The notes beneath the pieces are model-generated. The model saw only the letters and a program-made list of their open reading frames with translations. It had not been told where the DNA came from and searched no databases. From positions 1 through 64,000 of the forward strand of contig JAPFDT010000033.1 in the NCBI GenBank assembly GCA_026169815.1: 64,000 nt of DNA. The letters are read 5' to 3'. Below, piece after piece: positions 1 through 9,763 of this stretch (positions are counted from its first letter, which is position 1; every line of letters begins with the position of its first letter). A program made the position numbers and the translations under genes. The stretch comes from Pseudogracilibacillus sp. Lineage in GTDB: Bacteria > Bacillota > Bacilli > Bacillales > Amphibacillaceae.

Positions 1-18
1 ATCAAACTCTCCATAAAA
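1..18 (-). rRNA. 16S rRNA, extreme 5' end only (runs off window)
   Basis: Reverse complement of 1-18 is TTTTATGGAGAGTTTGAT, the conserved 5' start of Bacillus-type 16S rRNA (..GGAGAGTTTGATCCTGG..). Confidence 0.9.
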
Positions 19-152
19 GTAAAGTTTGCATTGTGTTTTCATTACCGAATGAAAACTCTTAGCTTCAAAATCAAAATTGTTTGACGAGATTGAAAAACAT
101 GTTGAATGATCAACATTCATTTTCGTTCTCTTGACATTTATATTGTCTGTTT

Positions 153-167
153 AGTTTTCAAAGAGCA
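153..167 (-). promoter_or_regulatory. rrn leader boxA antitermination element
   Basis: Minus strand TGCTCTTTGAAAACT matches boxA; lies in the leader between promoter and 16S start. Confidence 0.8.
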
Positions 168-198
168 AATGCGTCATATGGAAATGACAACAGAAATA

Positions 199-227
199 AC
201 TATACCATGGATTAAAAATCTTAGCAA
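199..227 (-). promoter_or_regulatory. rRNA operon promoter (-35 TTGCTA, 17 bp, -10 TATAGT)
   Basis: Minus strand TTGCTA-N17-TATAGT upstream of boxA and 16S. Confidence 0.6.
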
Positions 228-317
228 CTGAAATGAATGTTTTTTATATAGCTTGTTCATATTTTAGCTTTTTTTACATACATTGTATTAGATACATTCT
301 TCTTAAGGAGGTTTTGA

Positions 318-1076
318 ATGGGACATTTTTACGTTTGGAAATTTCAAGCACGCCATCGATTATTAACGCTTTTATTACTATCTTTTATCTGTGCAACATT
401 TATCTTTTTGAAATCTCCATTATCGTTACCAACTTTTACCGAAGACAAGCCGGTTGCTATCACGAAAGGTAATAATAAGGAAAAAAACCTTGCCCTAACT
501 TTTAATATTAGTTGGGGTGATACGAAAGTGTATGATATTTTAGCTGTTTTAAAAGAACATAAGCTTCGGGCGACCTTTTTTGTTAGTGGAGAATGGGCAG
601 AGCGTCATCCACATATATTAGAAGAAATTACAAAAGATAAGCATGAAGTCGGAATGCTTGGTTACCGTTATCAAAGTTATGTCGAACAAGATATCGAAGA
701 CGTGAAAAAGGATATCCAAGAAGCGATTCAAGTTTTTAATAAATTAGGGTTCGATCATATGACATACATTCGTCCTCCAAGTGGACACTTTAATAAAGAA
801 GTCATTGAAACAATTGAACAAATTGGATTAGAACCAGTTCATTGGAGTGTACATCCGAATGATTCAGAAAATCCTGGTACAAAGGCGATTACTGATCAGT
901 TAATTCAAGAAGTAAATAATGGTGATATTATTTTATTACATGCATCGGACACTGCTAAACAAACAGCTGAAGCTTTAAAGGCGGTTATACCAGCTTTACG
1001 TGACAAAAAATTACAGTTCGTTACTTTGTCTGAATTAATTCATGAAGTTTCTTTGGAAGAAGAGTTAATTGAGTAA
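318..1076 (+). CDS. pdaB: Polysaccharide deacetylase, PdaB family (sporulation)
   Basis: MGHFYVWKFQARH start, NodB-like domain; B. subtilis-like synteny next to kbaA/gerD. Confidence 0.9.
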   Translation: MGHFYVWKFQARHRLLTLLLLSFICATFIFLKSPLSLPTFTEDKPVAITKGNNKEKNLALTFNISWGDTKVYDILAVLKEHKLRATFFVSGEWAERHPHILEEITKDKHEVGMLGYRYQSYVEQDIEDVKKDIQEAIQVFNKLGFDHMTYIRPPSGHFNKEVIETIEQIGLEPVHWSVHPNDSENPGTKAITDQLIQEVNNGDIILLHASDTAKQTAEALKAVIPALRDKKLQFVTLSELIHEVSLEEELIE

Positions 1077-1088
1077 ATAAAAGGAAAA

Positions 1089-1130
1089 AGCTAATTCGGC
1101 GTATAATCAAAACGCCGAATTAGCTTATTT
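1089..1130. terminator. Bidirectional terminator between pdaB and kbaA
   Basis: AAGCTAATTCGGCGT..ACGCCGAATTAGCTT followed by T-run. Confidence 0.85.
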
Positions 1131-1802
1131 TTTTGTTTTTTCTTTATGAGATTGTTGTTTATTCTTGGCTTCTCTTGCCTTACGATATTGTTCACGACGC
1201 TCTTCAATTCGACGTTTATGTTCTTCATCAACATGTGTCACTTTTTGTAATGTTAATAGTTGATAACTATTTACCGCTAGAGCTGGAATCAACATTAATA
1301 AAATAAAACTAATATCTGCTGCTCTTAATACTAATGATAATTCTAGCGCTGTTATGACAACCATAAAAAATAACGCCGGTATAAATGCAGTACCATTAGA
1401 TTGCTTCATTTTAAAATATGCTACGATTAATCCGATAACTAAAAGGCTTATAGTAGTTGTAATTTTAAAGCCGAGTGAAAGTTCATCACTTGTAAAATAA
1501 ATTAAATCAAATAAGGCAAATACAATTAGTAACACTTGAACTGTCGGCCAAAACGACTTAAAAAACCCTTGTCCATAACGATGAACAAATAAATATGCAA
1601 AAAATCCAGTTTGGGCAATAACCGTAAAGACAAATGCATATCCTAGAAAAAACAACGCTACTCCTAATAATTCCTTCGCATCAAATGGACTTAATACTGC
1701 TCCATATTCTGCACTCTTTATAAAAAAACTTGCAATAAAACCTACAATTCCACCGATGAAAAATGTTTTAAAAAAGAAATGAACGATTTTACGACTATCC
1801 AC
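1125..1802 (-). CDS. kbaA: KinB signalling pathway activation protein KbaA
   Basis: Membrane protein resembling KbaA; synteny. Confidence 0.85.
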   Translation of the reverse strand: MDSRKIVHFFFKTFFIGGIVGFIASFFIKSAEYGAVLSPFDAKELLGVALFFLGYAFVFTVIAQTGFFAYLFVHRYGQGFFKSFWPTVQVLLIVFALFDLIYFTSDELSLGFKITTTISLLVIGLIVAYFKMKQSNGTAFIPALFFMVVITALELSLVLRAADISFILLMLIPALAVNSYQLLTLQKVTHVDEEHKRRIEERREQYRKAREAKNKQQSHKEKTKK

Positions 1803-1931
1803 AAATTGTCCTCCTACATCCTAGTTAGCAGTTCATACGTTCATATTTTATCACGAACCAATATTTATTTCTTCTTATTGCGCATATAATTGGTCGTCTT
1901 TTAACATATTAAAGATAATAAGGAGGATAAA

Positions 1932-2603
1932 ATGATGAAGCGTATTTTTTTATTATCTTTTTGTCTTATTTTCATCTTAGCAGGTTGTTTAAACGAAAGT
2001 TCTTCCAAAAAAGAATTAGATTACGATCAAACGAAAAAGATGGTCGTCGATATTTTGCAAACAGATGAAGGTAAAAAAGTGTTACGAGAGATTATTGCCG
2101 ATGATAAAATGAAACAACATTTAATTATGGATTCTGACACTGTGCAACAATCAATGACAAAAATCCTTGATACTAAAGCAAGTACAACAATGTGGCAGCG
2201 ATTATTTGAAGATCCTGAATTTGTAAAAACGTATCAAGCTTCTATGGAAGATGAACAAAAGGAATTATTTAAAAGTTTAATGTATGATGCGACATTTCAA
2301 AAACAATTATTAGATGTGTTACAAAATCCTGAAATGACGAATCAAACGTTAACTGTTTTAAAGAGCCAACAATTCAGGAAACATTTAGAAGAAACAATTC
2401 AAGAAACTTTGGACACACCTTTATTTCAATCGAAAATTCAACACCTTTTATTAGAAGCTGCGGAAAAGACACAAGAAGAAAACGAAAAAGAAGATAGCAA
2501 AGAAGAAGAAACCGAAACAAAAGATAAAAAGGAGGACGAACAAGAGGAAGAGGATGAAAGCGAATCTAAGGAAGAAAAAGGTGAAAAGGAAGAAGAAGCA
2601 TGA
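1932..2603 (+). CDS. gerD: Spore germination lipoprotein GerD
   Basis: Lipobox LAGC, GerD-like core (QTKKMVVDILQTDEGKK..), unusual acidic C-tail; synteny. Confidence 0.9.
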   Translation: MMKRIFLLSFCLIFILAGCLNESSSKKELDYDQTKKMVVDILQTDEGKKVLREIIADDKMKQHLIMDSDTVQQSMTKILDTKASTTMWQRLFEDPEFVKTYQASMEDEQKELFKSLMYDATFQKQLLDVLQNPEMTNQTLTVLKSQQFRKHLEETIQETLDTPLFQSKIQHLLLEAAEKTQEENEKEDSKEEETETKDKKEDEQEEEDESESKEEKGEKEEEA

Positions 2604-2687
2604 TTATAAAGTTGTGACATAAAATTACCAATATATATAGCTAAAAAGACTGCCAACACACTCGTTGACAGTCTTAGTTTATTATCC

Positions 2688-3752
2688 TTATTTTACTTCT
2701 GCTTCTTCTGTTTGTGCAACTACTTTTGCTGCAATACGGTGGTATTCTTGACCATTTGGATGATCTTCCTGATAAACAGCAGGTGCAAACACATCTTCTT
2801 CCTCATATGGCTGTTGTAAAGATAAACGACCAAGCACTTTTGTTTCTAGTACTTCTGCTAATTTATCTCCGCCACCTTTTCCAAAGACATACTCTTTTTC
2901 ACCTGTTAGCTCACTTTCAAAGTAAGACATATTTTCAATTACACCTAAAATAGTATGGTCTGTTTTCATCGCCATTTGCCCAGCACGCGCTGCTACAAAA
3001 GCTGCAGTTGGGTGAGGTGTTGTAACAATTATTTCTTTACATGAAGGAATTAATTCATGTACGTCCATGGCAATATCACCTGTTCCTGGTGGTAAATCGA
3101 GTAATAAGTAGTCTAAATCACCCCACTCTACTTGTTGGAAGAAACTACTTAATACTTTACCTAACATTGGTCCACGCCAAATAACTGGCGAGTTATCTTC
3201 AACGAAAAAGCCCATTGAAATTACTTTTACGCCAAAACGCTCAACAGGAATAATTTTTCCACCACGTTCTACTGGACCTTTTTCAACGCCCATCATTTCA
3301 GGAATACTAAATCCATAAATGTCAGCATCAATAATCCCTACTTTTTTACCTAAACGTTTTAATGCCATTGCTAAGTTTACAGTAACGGTTGATTTACCAA
3401 CTCCACCTTTACCACTAGCAATAGCAATAAATTCTGGTTGCTTTTCTTGTGATAAAATAGAACTGTCTTCTTCACTCGCTGGTTGGAGTTTTTTAATAAC
3501 ATCTTCTGGTAACTCTTCAAAACGTAAACCGACCGTACTTGCACCATTACGTTTTAAAATACCGACAATTTCTTGTTGTAATTGCATTTGTTCGGCTGTG
3601 TTCGGCTTACCGATTGCTAACTTAACACTAACGTGACGCTTTTCTTCATTTACAGAAACAGATACAATACCTTCCGTTTCTTCAAAACTTGTATGTAAAA
3701 ACGGATCTTGAATTGGATTAAGAAGCTGAATGACCTCTTCCTTTGTTATCAT
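2688..3752 (-). CDS. salA: Mrp/NBP35-family P-loop protein (SalA)
   Basis: IAIASGKGGVGKSTVTVNLA deviant Walker A; synteny. Start at internal MITKEEV preferred. Confidence 0.9.
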   Translation of the reverse strand: MITKEEVIQLLNPIQDPFLHTSFEETEGIVSVSVNEEKRHVSVKLAIGKPNTAEQMQLQQEIVGILKRNGASTVGLRFEELPEDVIKKLQPASEEDSSILSQEKQPEFIAIASGKGGVGKSTVTVNLAMALKRLGKKVGIIDADIYGFSIPEMMGVEKGPVERGGKIIPVERFGVKVISMGFFVEDNSPVIWRGPMLGKVLSSFFQQVEWGDLDYLLLDLPPGTGDIAMDVHELIPSCKEIIVTTPHPTAAFVAARAGQMAMKTDHTILGVIENMSYFESELTGEKEYVFGKGGGDKLAEVLETKVLGRLSLQQPYEEEDVFAPAVYQEDHPNGQEYHRIAAKVVAQTEEAEVK

Positions 3753-3898
3753 GAAAATACACCATCCCTTTTTCGACATTAAATAGTACTCTTATTTACA
3801 TGTAGTATAACATAAATTAAGACAAATCTTTATCCTCGAGACTTTCCCTGGGTATTTATTCATGATTACGACATTTATGATCCACTCAGCTACACTCC

Positions 3899-4618
3899 TT
3901 ATTGACTTTCTTCTAACGTAAATTGAAGCATGCCTTGATAGACACTTGCGGCTAACTTCTTTTGATAACTTGTCTTCTCCAATAAAGCTCGTTCCTGTTC
4001 ATTCGACAAAAAGCCCAATTCTACTAGTGCACCTGGTACTTCAGCATGTTTCAACAAATACACTGTGTCAATTTGTAATGGTGTACGATCCGTATTTTTC
4101 ATATTAGCAATTAGTTCTGTTTGAATTGATTCAGCTAATAGTTTATTTTCTGTAAAACTCGGATAAAAAAACGTCTGTGACCCTGACCAGCGTGGATTTG
4201 GTATCGCATTTAAATGAATCGTTAAGAAAAGATCAGCTTCTTTTTCTTTAATAAATGCTAAACGATTTCTAATATCCTCTGATTTACGACGGGATAAACC
4301 TTTCGTATCTTTATTTGCCAAATCACGATCATCTTCCCTTGTTAAATAAACTACTGCGCCGGCTTGTTCTAAATAATGGCGGATTAACTTAGCTACTTCA
4401 AGTGTGATGTTTTTTTCATCTAGATTGTTTGAACCTTTAGCGCCTCCATCTGGTCCTCCGTGTCCTGGATCAAGTACAATAGTCTGTCCAGCAAATGGTT
4501 GAGGTATCGCTTTGTAATTTGGTAACACTTGTTGTAGCGGAAATTGAATTAATAACCATAAGATGACACATCCTAAACTCCATAACACTATTTTATAATA
4601 TCGTTGCATCTTCCTCAC
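3899..4618 (-). CDS. cwlD: N-acetylmuramoyl-L-alanine amidase CwlD
   Basis: IVLDPGHGGPDGGA, Amidase_3 motifs, N-terminal TM; synteny. Confidence 0.93.
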   Translation of the reverse strand: MRKMQRYYKIVLWSLGCVILWLLIQFPLQQVLPNYKAIPQPFAGQTIVLDPGHGGPDGGAKGSNNLDEKNITLEVAKLIRHYLEQAGAVVYLTREDDRDLANKDTKGLSRRKSEDIRNRLAFIKEKEADLFLTIHLNAIPNPRWSGSQTFFYPSFTENKLLAESIQTELIANMKNTDRTPLQIDTVYLLKHAEVPGALVELGFLSNEQERALLEKTSYQKKLAASVYQGMLQFTLEESQ

Positions 4619-4784
4619 CCTTTCTCTTACTAGAATATGAAGATAACAACTTGATATGACAGTGAATCTATATAATTTTGAATGATTACGAAAATCATAT
4701 TTGTGGTATAATAGTTAAATATAAGTAACTAAATACGTAGATTAATATAAAGTGCTCTTATTCTAGAGAGGAGGATAACATATT

Positions 4785-5864
4785 GTGACCAGAAAATTAT
4801 GGTTTCAACTAGCCGTTGGTATTTTACTTAGTTTATTTATTATTAAATATTTTATTGAGGTTAAATGGATCTTATCTCCTGTTATTATCGTGTTAAAAAC
4901 TATTTTTTATCCGTTAATAATAGCGGGTGTACTATTTTATGTAACGGTTCCTGCTCAATTGTTTTTAGAAAGTAAAAAGTTCCCACGATGGGCAAGCATT
5001 TCGACGATTTTCATATTAATTAGCGCTGCAATTTGGGTAGGTTTCTCCATTGTCGGGCCACCGATCATTCATCAGATTAATAATTTAATTGAAAATGCAC
5101 CTGCCATTGTTAACGAGTCAACTGTTTTCGTTGTTGATTTACTAGAAAAAGCAAGTATCTTACCAAAATGGTTAAATGATGCGATTGATGCATTCAAAGA
5201 TACACTCACAGCTTTACCAGCTGAGTTTGGTAAATGGACTGTTTCGCTTATTCAATCAGTATTTTCCGGAGCACTCGTCGCTATTCTTACGCCGTTCTTT
5301 TTAATTTTCATGTTAAAAGATCACGAAAAACTTGTTCCATTTGTAACGAAGTTTTTTTCAGGGGATACAAAAACATGGATAGAAAAAACACTAAAAGATA
5401 TTGATGATGTTTTAAACTTATATATACGAGGACAAATTTTAATCAGTTCGATTTTAGCTATTTTGTTATTTATCGGTTATTCGATTATCGGACTAAATTT
5501 TGCATTATTATTAGTTGTTTTCGCCTTTTTCATGAATATTATCCCGTTTATTGGACCATGGATTGCATTTATTCCTGCGTTAACGATCGCCTTTTTCCAA
5601 GATCCGATTATGGCGATTTGGGTTTCTGTGATTACACTTATTGCTCAACAAACCGATGCAAACTTAATTACACCGAACATAATGGGAAAAACATTAAATA
5701 TCCATCCATTGACAATTATTACCATTTTATTAGCTGCTGGAAATATTGCTGGTCTCATCGGAATATTACTCGCAGTACCAGGCTATGCAGTTGGTAAAGC
5801 GATCATATCTAACATTTACGAACAGCGAGTCAAAATAAAACGAACAGCTCAAAAAACAATTTAA
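4785..5864 (+). CDS. AI-2E family transporter / permease
   Basis: Multi-TM, NIIPFIGPWIAFIPA motif. Confidence 0.85.
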   Translation: MTRKLWFQLAVGILLSLFIIKYFIEVKWILSPVIIVLKTIFYPLIIAGVLFYVTVPAQLFLESKKFPRWASISTIFILISAAIWVGFSIVGPPIIHQINNLIENAPAIVNESTVFVVDLLEKASILPKWLNDAIDAFKDTLTALPAEFGKWTVSLIQSVFSGALVAILTPFFLIFMLKDHEKLVPFVTKFFSGDTKTWIEKTLKDIDDVLNLYIRGQILISSILAILLFIGYSIIGLNFALLLVVFAFFMNIIPFIGPWIAFIPALTIAFFQDPIMAIWVSVITLIAQQTDANLITPNIMGKTLNIHPLTIITILLAAGNIAGLIGILLAVPGYAVGKAIISNIYEQRVKIKRTAQKTI

Positions 5865-5871
5865 CTTATAC

Positions 5872-5920
5872 AAAAAACCGCAATCAACATAATGATTTAT
5901 GTTAATTGCGGTTTTACTAT
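5872..5920. terminator. Bidirectional terminator
   Basis: AAACCGCAAT..ATTGCGGTTTT inverted repeat between convergent genes. Confidence 0.8.
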
Positions 5921-5934
5921 AACATGATGAATTT

Positions 5935-6936
5935 TTATCCAGCAAAGAAATCTAAGAAAAGATAAACTAAGCCAGCAATGAGTGCTGAAATTGGCATCGT
6001 AATAATCCACGTTATAATCATTCGTTGAGCTGTATCCCATTTTACTCCGCGCACTCGGTGAGATGTACCAACACCTAAAATTGACGAAGAAATAACATGC
6101 GTTGTACTTACTGGTAAATGTAAAAATGTCGCACCAAAAATGACCGCAGCACCGGTTGCATCTGCCGCTACACCATTAATAGGACGAATTTTCATAATTT
6201 TTCCGCCTACTGTTTTAATAATTTTCCAACCACCCATTGCGGTACCTAATGCCATTGCTAAAGCACAAGCAAATTGTACCCACAACTGCACATCATTGGA
6301 ACTTTGATATCCATTAACAATTAGTGCCATTGTAATAATACCCATCGCTTTTTGCGCGTCATTTGTTCCGTGAGAATAAGCTTGCATTGCTGCAGTAAAA
6401 ATTTGAATACGACGGAAACGACGATTCGTTTTAGATAAATTATTGTTTTTAAACACAACTTTAAAAATACTATATACAATAAATCCTACTGTAAAAGCAA
6501 TAACTGGCGAGATAAGTAATGCTTTAATAATCGATGTAAATCCACTGTAATTAAGCATGTTAAAACCTGCCGCAGCTATAACCGCACCTGCAATAGAACC
6601 AATTAATGCATGTGATGAACTACTCGGAATTCCAAAATACCATGTAATTAAATTCCAAGCTATTGCAGCAATTAACGCTGCCATAATGACGAGCGAACCA
6701 TTATCTAATGCAAATGGATCGACAATATCTTTTGTAATTGTTTTCGCAACCCCAGTAAACGTCATCGCCCCTGCAAAGTTCATCACAGAAGCTAATATAA
6801 TAGCATGACGAGGTTGTAGAGCTTTAGTCGATACAGATGTTGCAATTGCATTTGCCGTATCATGGAAACCATTTATAAAATCAAAAATAATTGCTAACGC
6901 GACAATTGAAATTGTCACTATCAAAATAGTGTTCAT
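5935..6936 (-). CDS. Inorganic phosphate transporter, PiT family
   Basis: DFINGFHDTANAIATSVST and SHGTNDAQKAMGI signatures. Confidence 0.93.
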   Translation of the reverse strand: MNTILIVTISIVALAIIFDFINGFHDTANAIATSVSTKALQPRHAIILASVMNFAGAMTFTGVAKTITKDIVDPFALDNGSLVIMAALIAAIAWNLITWYFGIPSSSSHALIGSIAGAVIAAAGFNMLNYSGFTSIIKALLISPVIAFTVGFIVYSIFKVVFKNNNLSKTNRRFRRIQIFTAAMQAYSHGTNDAQKAMGIITMALIVNGYQSSNDVQLWVQFACALAMALGTAMGGWKIIKTVGGKIMKIRPINGVAADATGAAVIFGATFLHLPVSTTHVISSSILGVGTSHRVRGVKWDTAQRMIITWIITMPISALIAGLVYLFLDFFAG

Positions 6937-6952
6937 ATGTCCTAATTACTCC

Positions 6953-7570
6953 TTAAGCATTTTTCATAATAATCGCTTCAAATGTATTCGCCACATCTTG
7001 GCAACAGTCTGCAATTTCTTCTAACTCTTCATATATCTCCTTATATTGGATAATACGAATTGGATCTTTTTCTGTTTTAAATAAATGCTTAATGGACTCT
7101 CGACGAATTTCGTCACATTGTGATTCATAATCTTTAATTAAAATAGCATGTTCACGCATGTCTAATAACTTTTTCTGATTCAATAAGTCTACCGCTTTAT
7201 CAATCTCAATTACACTCAATTGTATAGCTTCGACAAACTTTATCATATAATCATCTGCATTAATCATTTCATACATTTCAAACATCGATGCAGCACTTTC
7301 TAACCCATCTAAAACGTCATCCATATGCATGGCTAATGATAAAATATCTTCACGCTCAATCGGCGTAATAAACACTTTATTTAAATTATGAATGACTTTA
7401 TGAACAAGTGAATCGCCTGTCGTTTCATAATTTTTTACCGTTTTGAAGAACTCAACTACATCGGCTTTATTTTTCAACTTATATTCAGCAAAATAATTAG
7501 TACTTTCTACTAAGTTTGCAGATATTTCTTTTAAATATACGGAAAACTGGTCTTCTTTTTTAAAAAACAC
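6953..7570 (-). CDS. DUF47 / PhoU-like PiT accessory protein
   Basis: PhoU-like helical protein adjacent to PiT. Confidence 0.88.
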   Translation of the reverse strand: MFFKKEDQFSVYLKEISANLVESTNYFAEYKLKNKADVVEFFKTVKNYETTGDSLVHKVIHNLNKVFITPIEREDILSLAMHMDDVLDGLESAASMFEMYEMINADDYMIKFVEAIQLSVIEIDKAVDLLNQKKLLDMREHAILIKDYESQCDEIRRESIKHLFKTEKDPIRIIQYKEIYEELEEIADCCQDVANTFEAIIMKNA

Positions 7571-7876
7571 TGTTTTTGCCGCCCTTCCTAATCAGGTTCA
7601 TGTTCTCAGCATAAGTAAGTCATTACTCAGCACAAAACATGGGTAATATTTCTTCATTTTTACCATCACTATCATAACCTAAAATTCGACTTTGTTATAG
7701 TTTTTACACTTAAATGTAACACAAATTTTACAATTGAATCGTTTTGTCAATACAATGAATAGCATCAATATTCAATCCATTCGTAATTCGCCTTCTATTA
7801 TACAGTTAACCATAGCAAAAAGTAGAAAAGCATTTGCTCCTCTACTTGTTTTTTACCATCTATTTTTCATCATTTA

Positions 7877-8374
7877 TTATTTGTAAAACGTTTTTGGAAT
7901 CGCACCTAGATGACGCTTATGATATAAAAGTGGCGCTTGATCTGTTGCAACAATATTTTTCACTTCACCGAATAAAGTTGTATGATCGCCTACTTCTACT
8001 GCTTTAAATGTAGTACATTCTAATGTAGCTAGTGCATCTGCTAAAACAGGTGCACCGTGTTCTGATAATGTCCATTCACAATTATCAAATCGTTCTTCTT
8101 CTTTTGTTGAAAAAAGTAACGCTAAGTCCTTTTGATCTTCTGCTAATATATTTACAGCGAATTTATCAATATTCTTAAACGTTTGATAAGTCGAGACATT
8201 TTCATCAATCGACCATAAAATTAATAATGGATCTAATGATACAGATGCAAATGAATTTACAGTTAATCCAATCGGTTCGTTTTGTTCATCTAAAGCCGTT
8301 ACAACTGTCACACCTGTTGGATAACTTCCTAACGCTTTACGAAACAGCGCTTCTTGCTCAACATGCTCTCCCAT
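7877..8374 (-). CDS. Flavin reductase family protein
   Basis: ALGSYPTGVTVVTAL...GLTVNSFASVSLDPLLI. Confidence 0.88.
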   Translation of the reverse strand: MGEHVEQEALFRKALGSYPTGVTVVTALDEQNEPIGLTVNSFASVSLDPLLILWSIDENVSTYQTFKNIDKFAVNILAEDQKDLALLFSTKEEERFDNCEWTLSEHGAPVLADALATLECTTFKAVEVGDHTTLFGEVKNIVATDQAPLLYHKRHLGAIPKTFYK

Positions 8375-8631
8375 TTTCCCAACTCCTAAATATTTTAAAT
8401 TGCAAGATTTCAACTTGCGATGATTAATTTATATCTATAATAAATAGTATAGCTGTTTTTCATTGTGATTAAAATAGAATTGCGTTATCAAAACCTTGAT
8501 ATTCATCGTATGTTAATAATAACTAAATGTTAAACGTGATGATAATAATGATATAATCGACAATCATTTTCTAAAAAGCGACCTAATATGTTCGACAAAA
8601 ACTTCCACAATATTTCCCGGGAAATGAAAAA

Positions 8632-8665
8632 CTCAGAAGTCGACACAATTGTGCCTTCTTCTGAG
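8632..8665 (-). terminator. Terminator downstream of yceI gene
   Basis: ACTCAGAAG..CTTCTGAGT. Confidence 0.6.
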
Positions 8666-8676
8666 TAAATCATTTA

Positions 8677-9207
8677 TTAAGCTGCTGGATTTGCTTCTAG
8701 TTCAAGCGTAATCTTAATTTTACTTCCTACTACAAATCCACCTGTTTCTAGTGCTTGGTTCCAAGTTAAACCAAAGTCTTCACGATTGATTGAACCATTT
8801 ACTGTGAAACCAGCTACTTCTTGCTCGCCTCCTGGCATTACTGCCTTTCCTTCAAATTCAGCTTTAAATGTAACTTCTTTTGTTACACCTTTAATCGTTA
8901 AATTACCTACTAGATCATATTCATCTTCAGATGTTTCAACTATTTTCGTAGATTCAAAATCCATTGTTGGATACTTTTCTACTTCAAAAAAGTCTGCTGA
9001 ACGTAAATGATTATCACGGTGCTCATTATTCGTATTAATCGAATCCATATTTACTTTAAACTGAACTTTAGCGTTTGCTAAGTTTTCTGGATCTCCTTTA
9101 ATTGTTCCTTCAAAGTCGTTAAAATTACCACGCACTCTCGATACCATCATGTGTTTCACTGTAAAACCTACGTTTGTATGTGCTGTGTCAATATTCCAAG
9201 TTGTCAT
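8677..9207 (-). CDS. YceI family protein
   Basis: WNIDTAHTNVGFTVKHMMVSRVRGNFNDFEGTI. Confidence 0.92.
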   Translation of the reverse strand: MTTWNIDTAHTNVGFTVKHMMVSRVRGNFNDFEGTIKGDPENLANAKVQFKVNMDSINTNNEHRDNHLRSADFFEVEKYPTMDFESTKIVETSEDEYDLVGNLTIKGVTKEVTFKAEFEGKAVMPGGEQEVAGFTVNGSINREDFGLTWNQALETGGFVVGSKIKITLELEANPAA

Positions 9208-9385
9208 TACTTTTCATCTCCCTTTCCTTTTTTAGACTAAATACATCATATAATACAATTACCTCGAATTCAATATATATGCTTTAAGGATAATTAGTTT
9301 CGTAATTTAAAAGGCAATCCTTCCAATAAAATTACTAATACTAATTCAATTCCCTATATAGAGAAACTAAAACAGGAAATTTAAC

Positions 9386-9708
9386 TGAATCAATTTCATA
9401 ATTCATATTTTCTAGCTTAAACACGAACTTTACGTTTGAAGATAAATCCATTTACTTTCATTCCAGCCGACTGCTTTCTCCGGGCATGGCCTCAACTCTT
9501 ACAACAACACTAACATGTTGTTGTAAGGATTTTCGGACTCATGGGTTTCACTATCGCTCACCCACCGAAGAACATTTGCCTTTCCCGCAAGAGACAGTCG
9601 GCTTCTATTCAAGTAAACTCAGTTACATAACTAAACGCGAATTTTAAGGAATATAATACATTATCGTTCGTGTTTTTAACGAGAATTCCCTATTATGAAA
9701 TTGATTCA
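9386..9708. mobile_element. MITE-like non-coding element with 17-bp perfect terminal inverted repeats
   Basis: TGAATCAATTTCATAAT (9386-9402) / ATTATGAAATTGATTCA (9692-9708); subterminal AACACGAAC/GTTCGTGTT and internal GCCGACTG/CAGTCGGC. Confidence 0.75.
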
Positions 9709-9763
9709 ACTTTATAAAAAAACTAGCACACAACTTTTTGTCATGTACTAGTTTGTTAATAAA

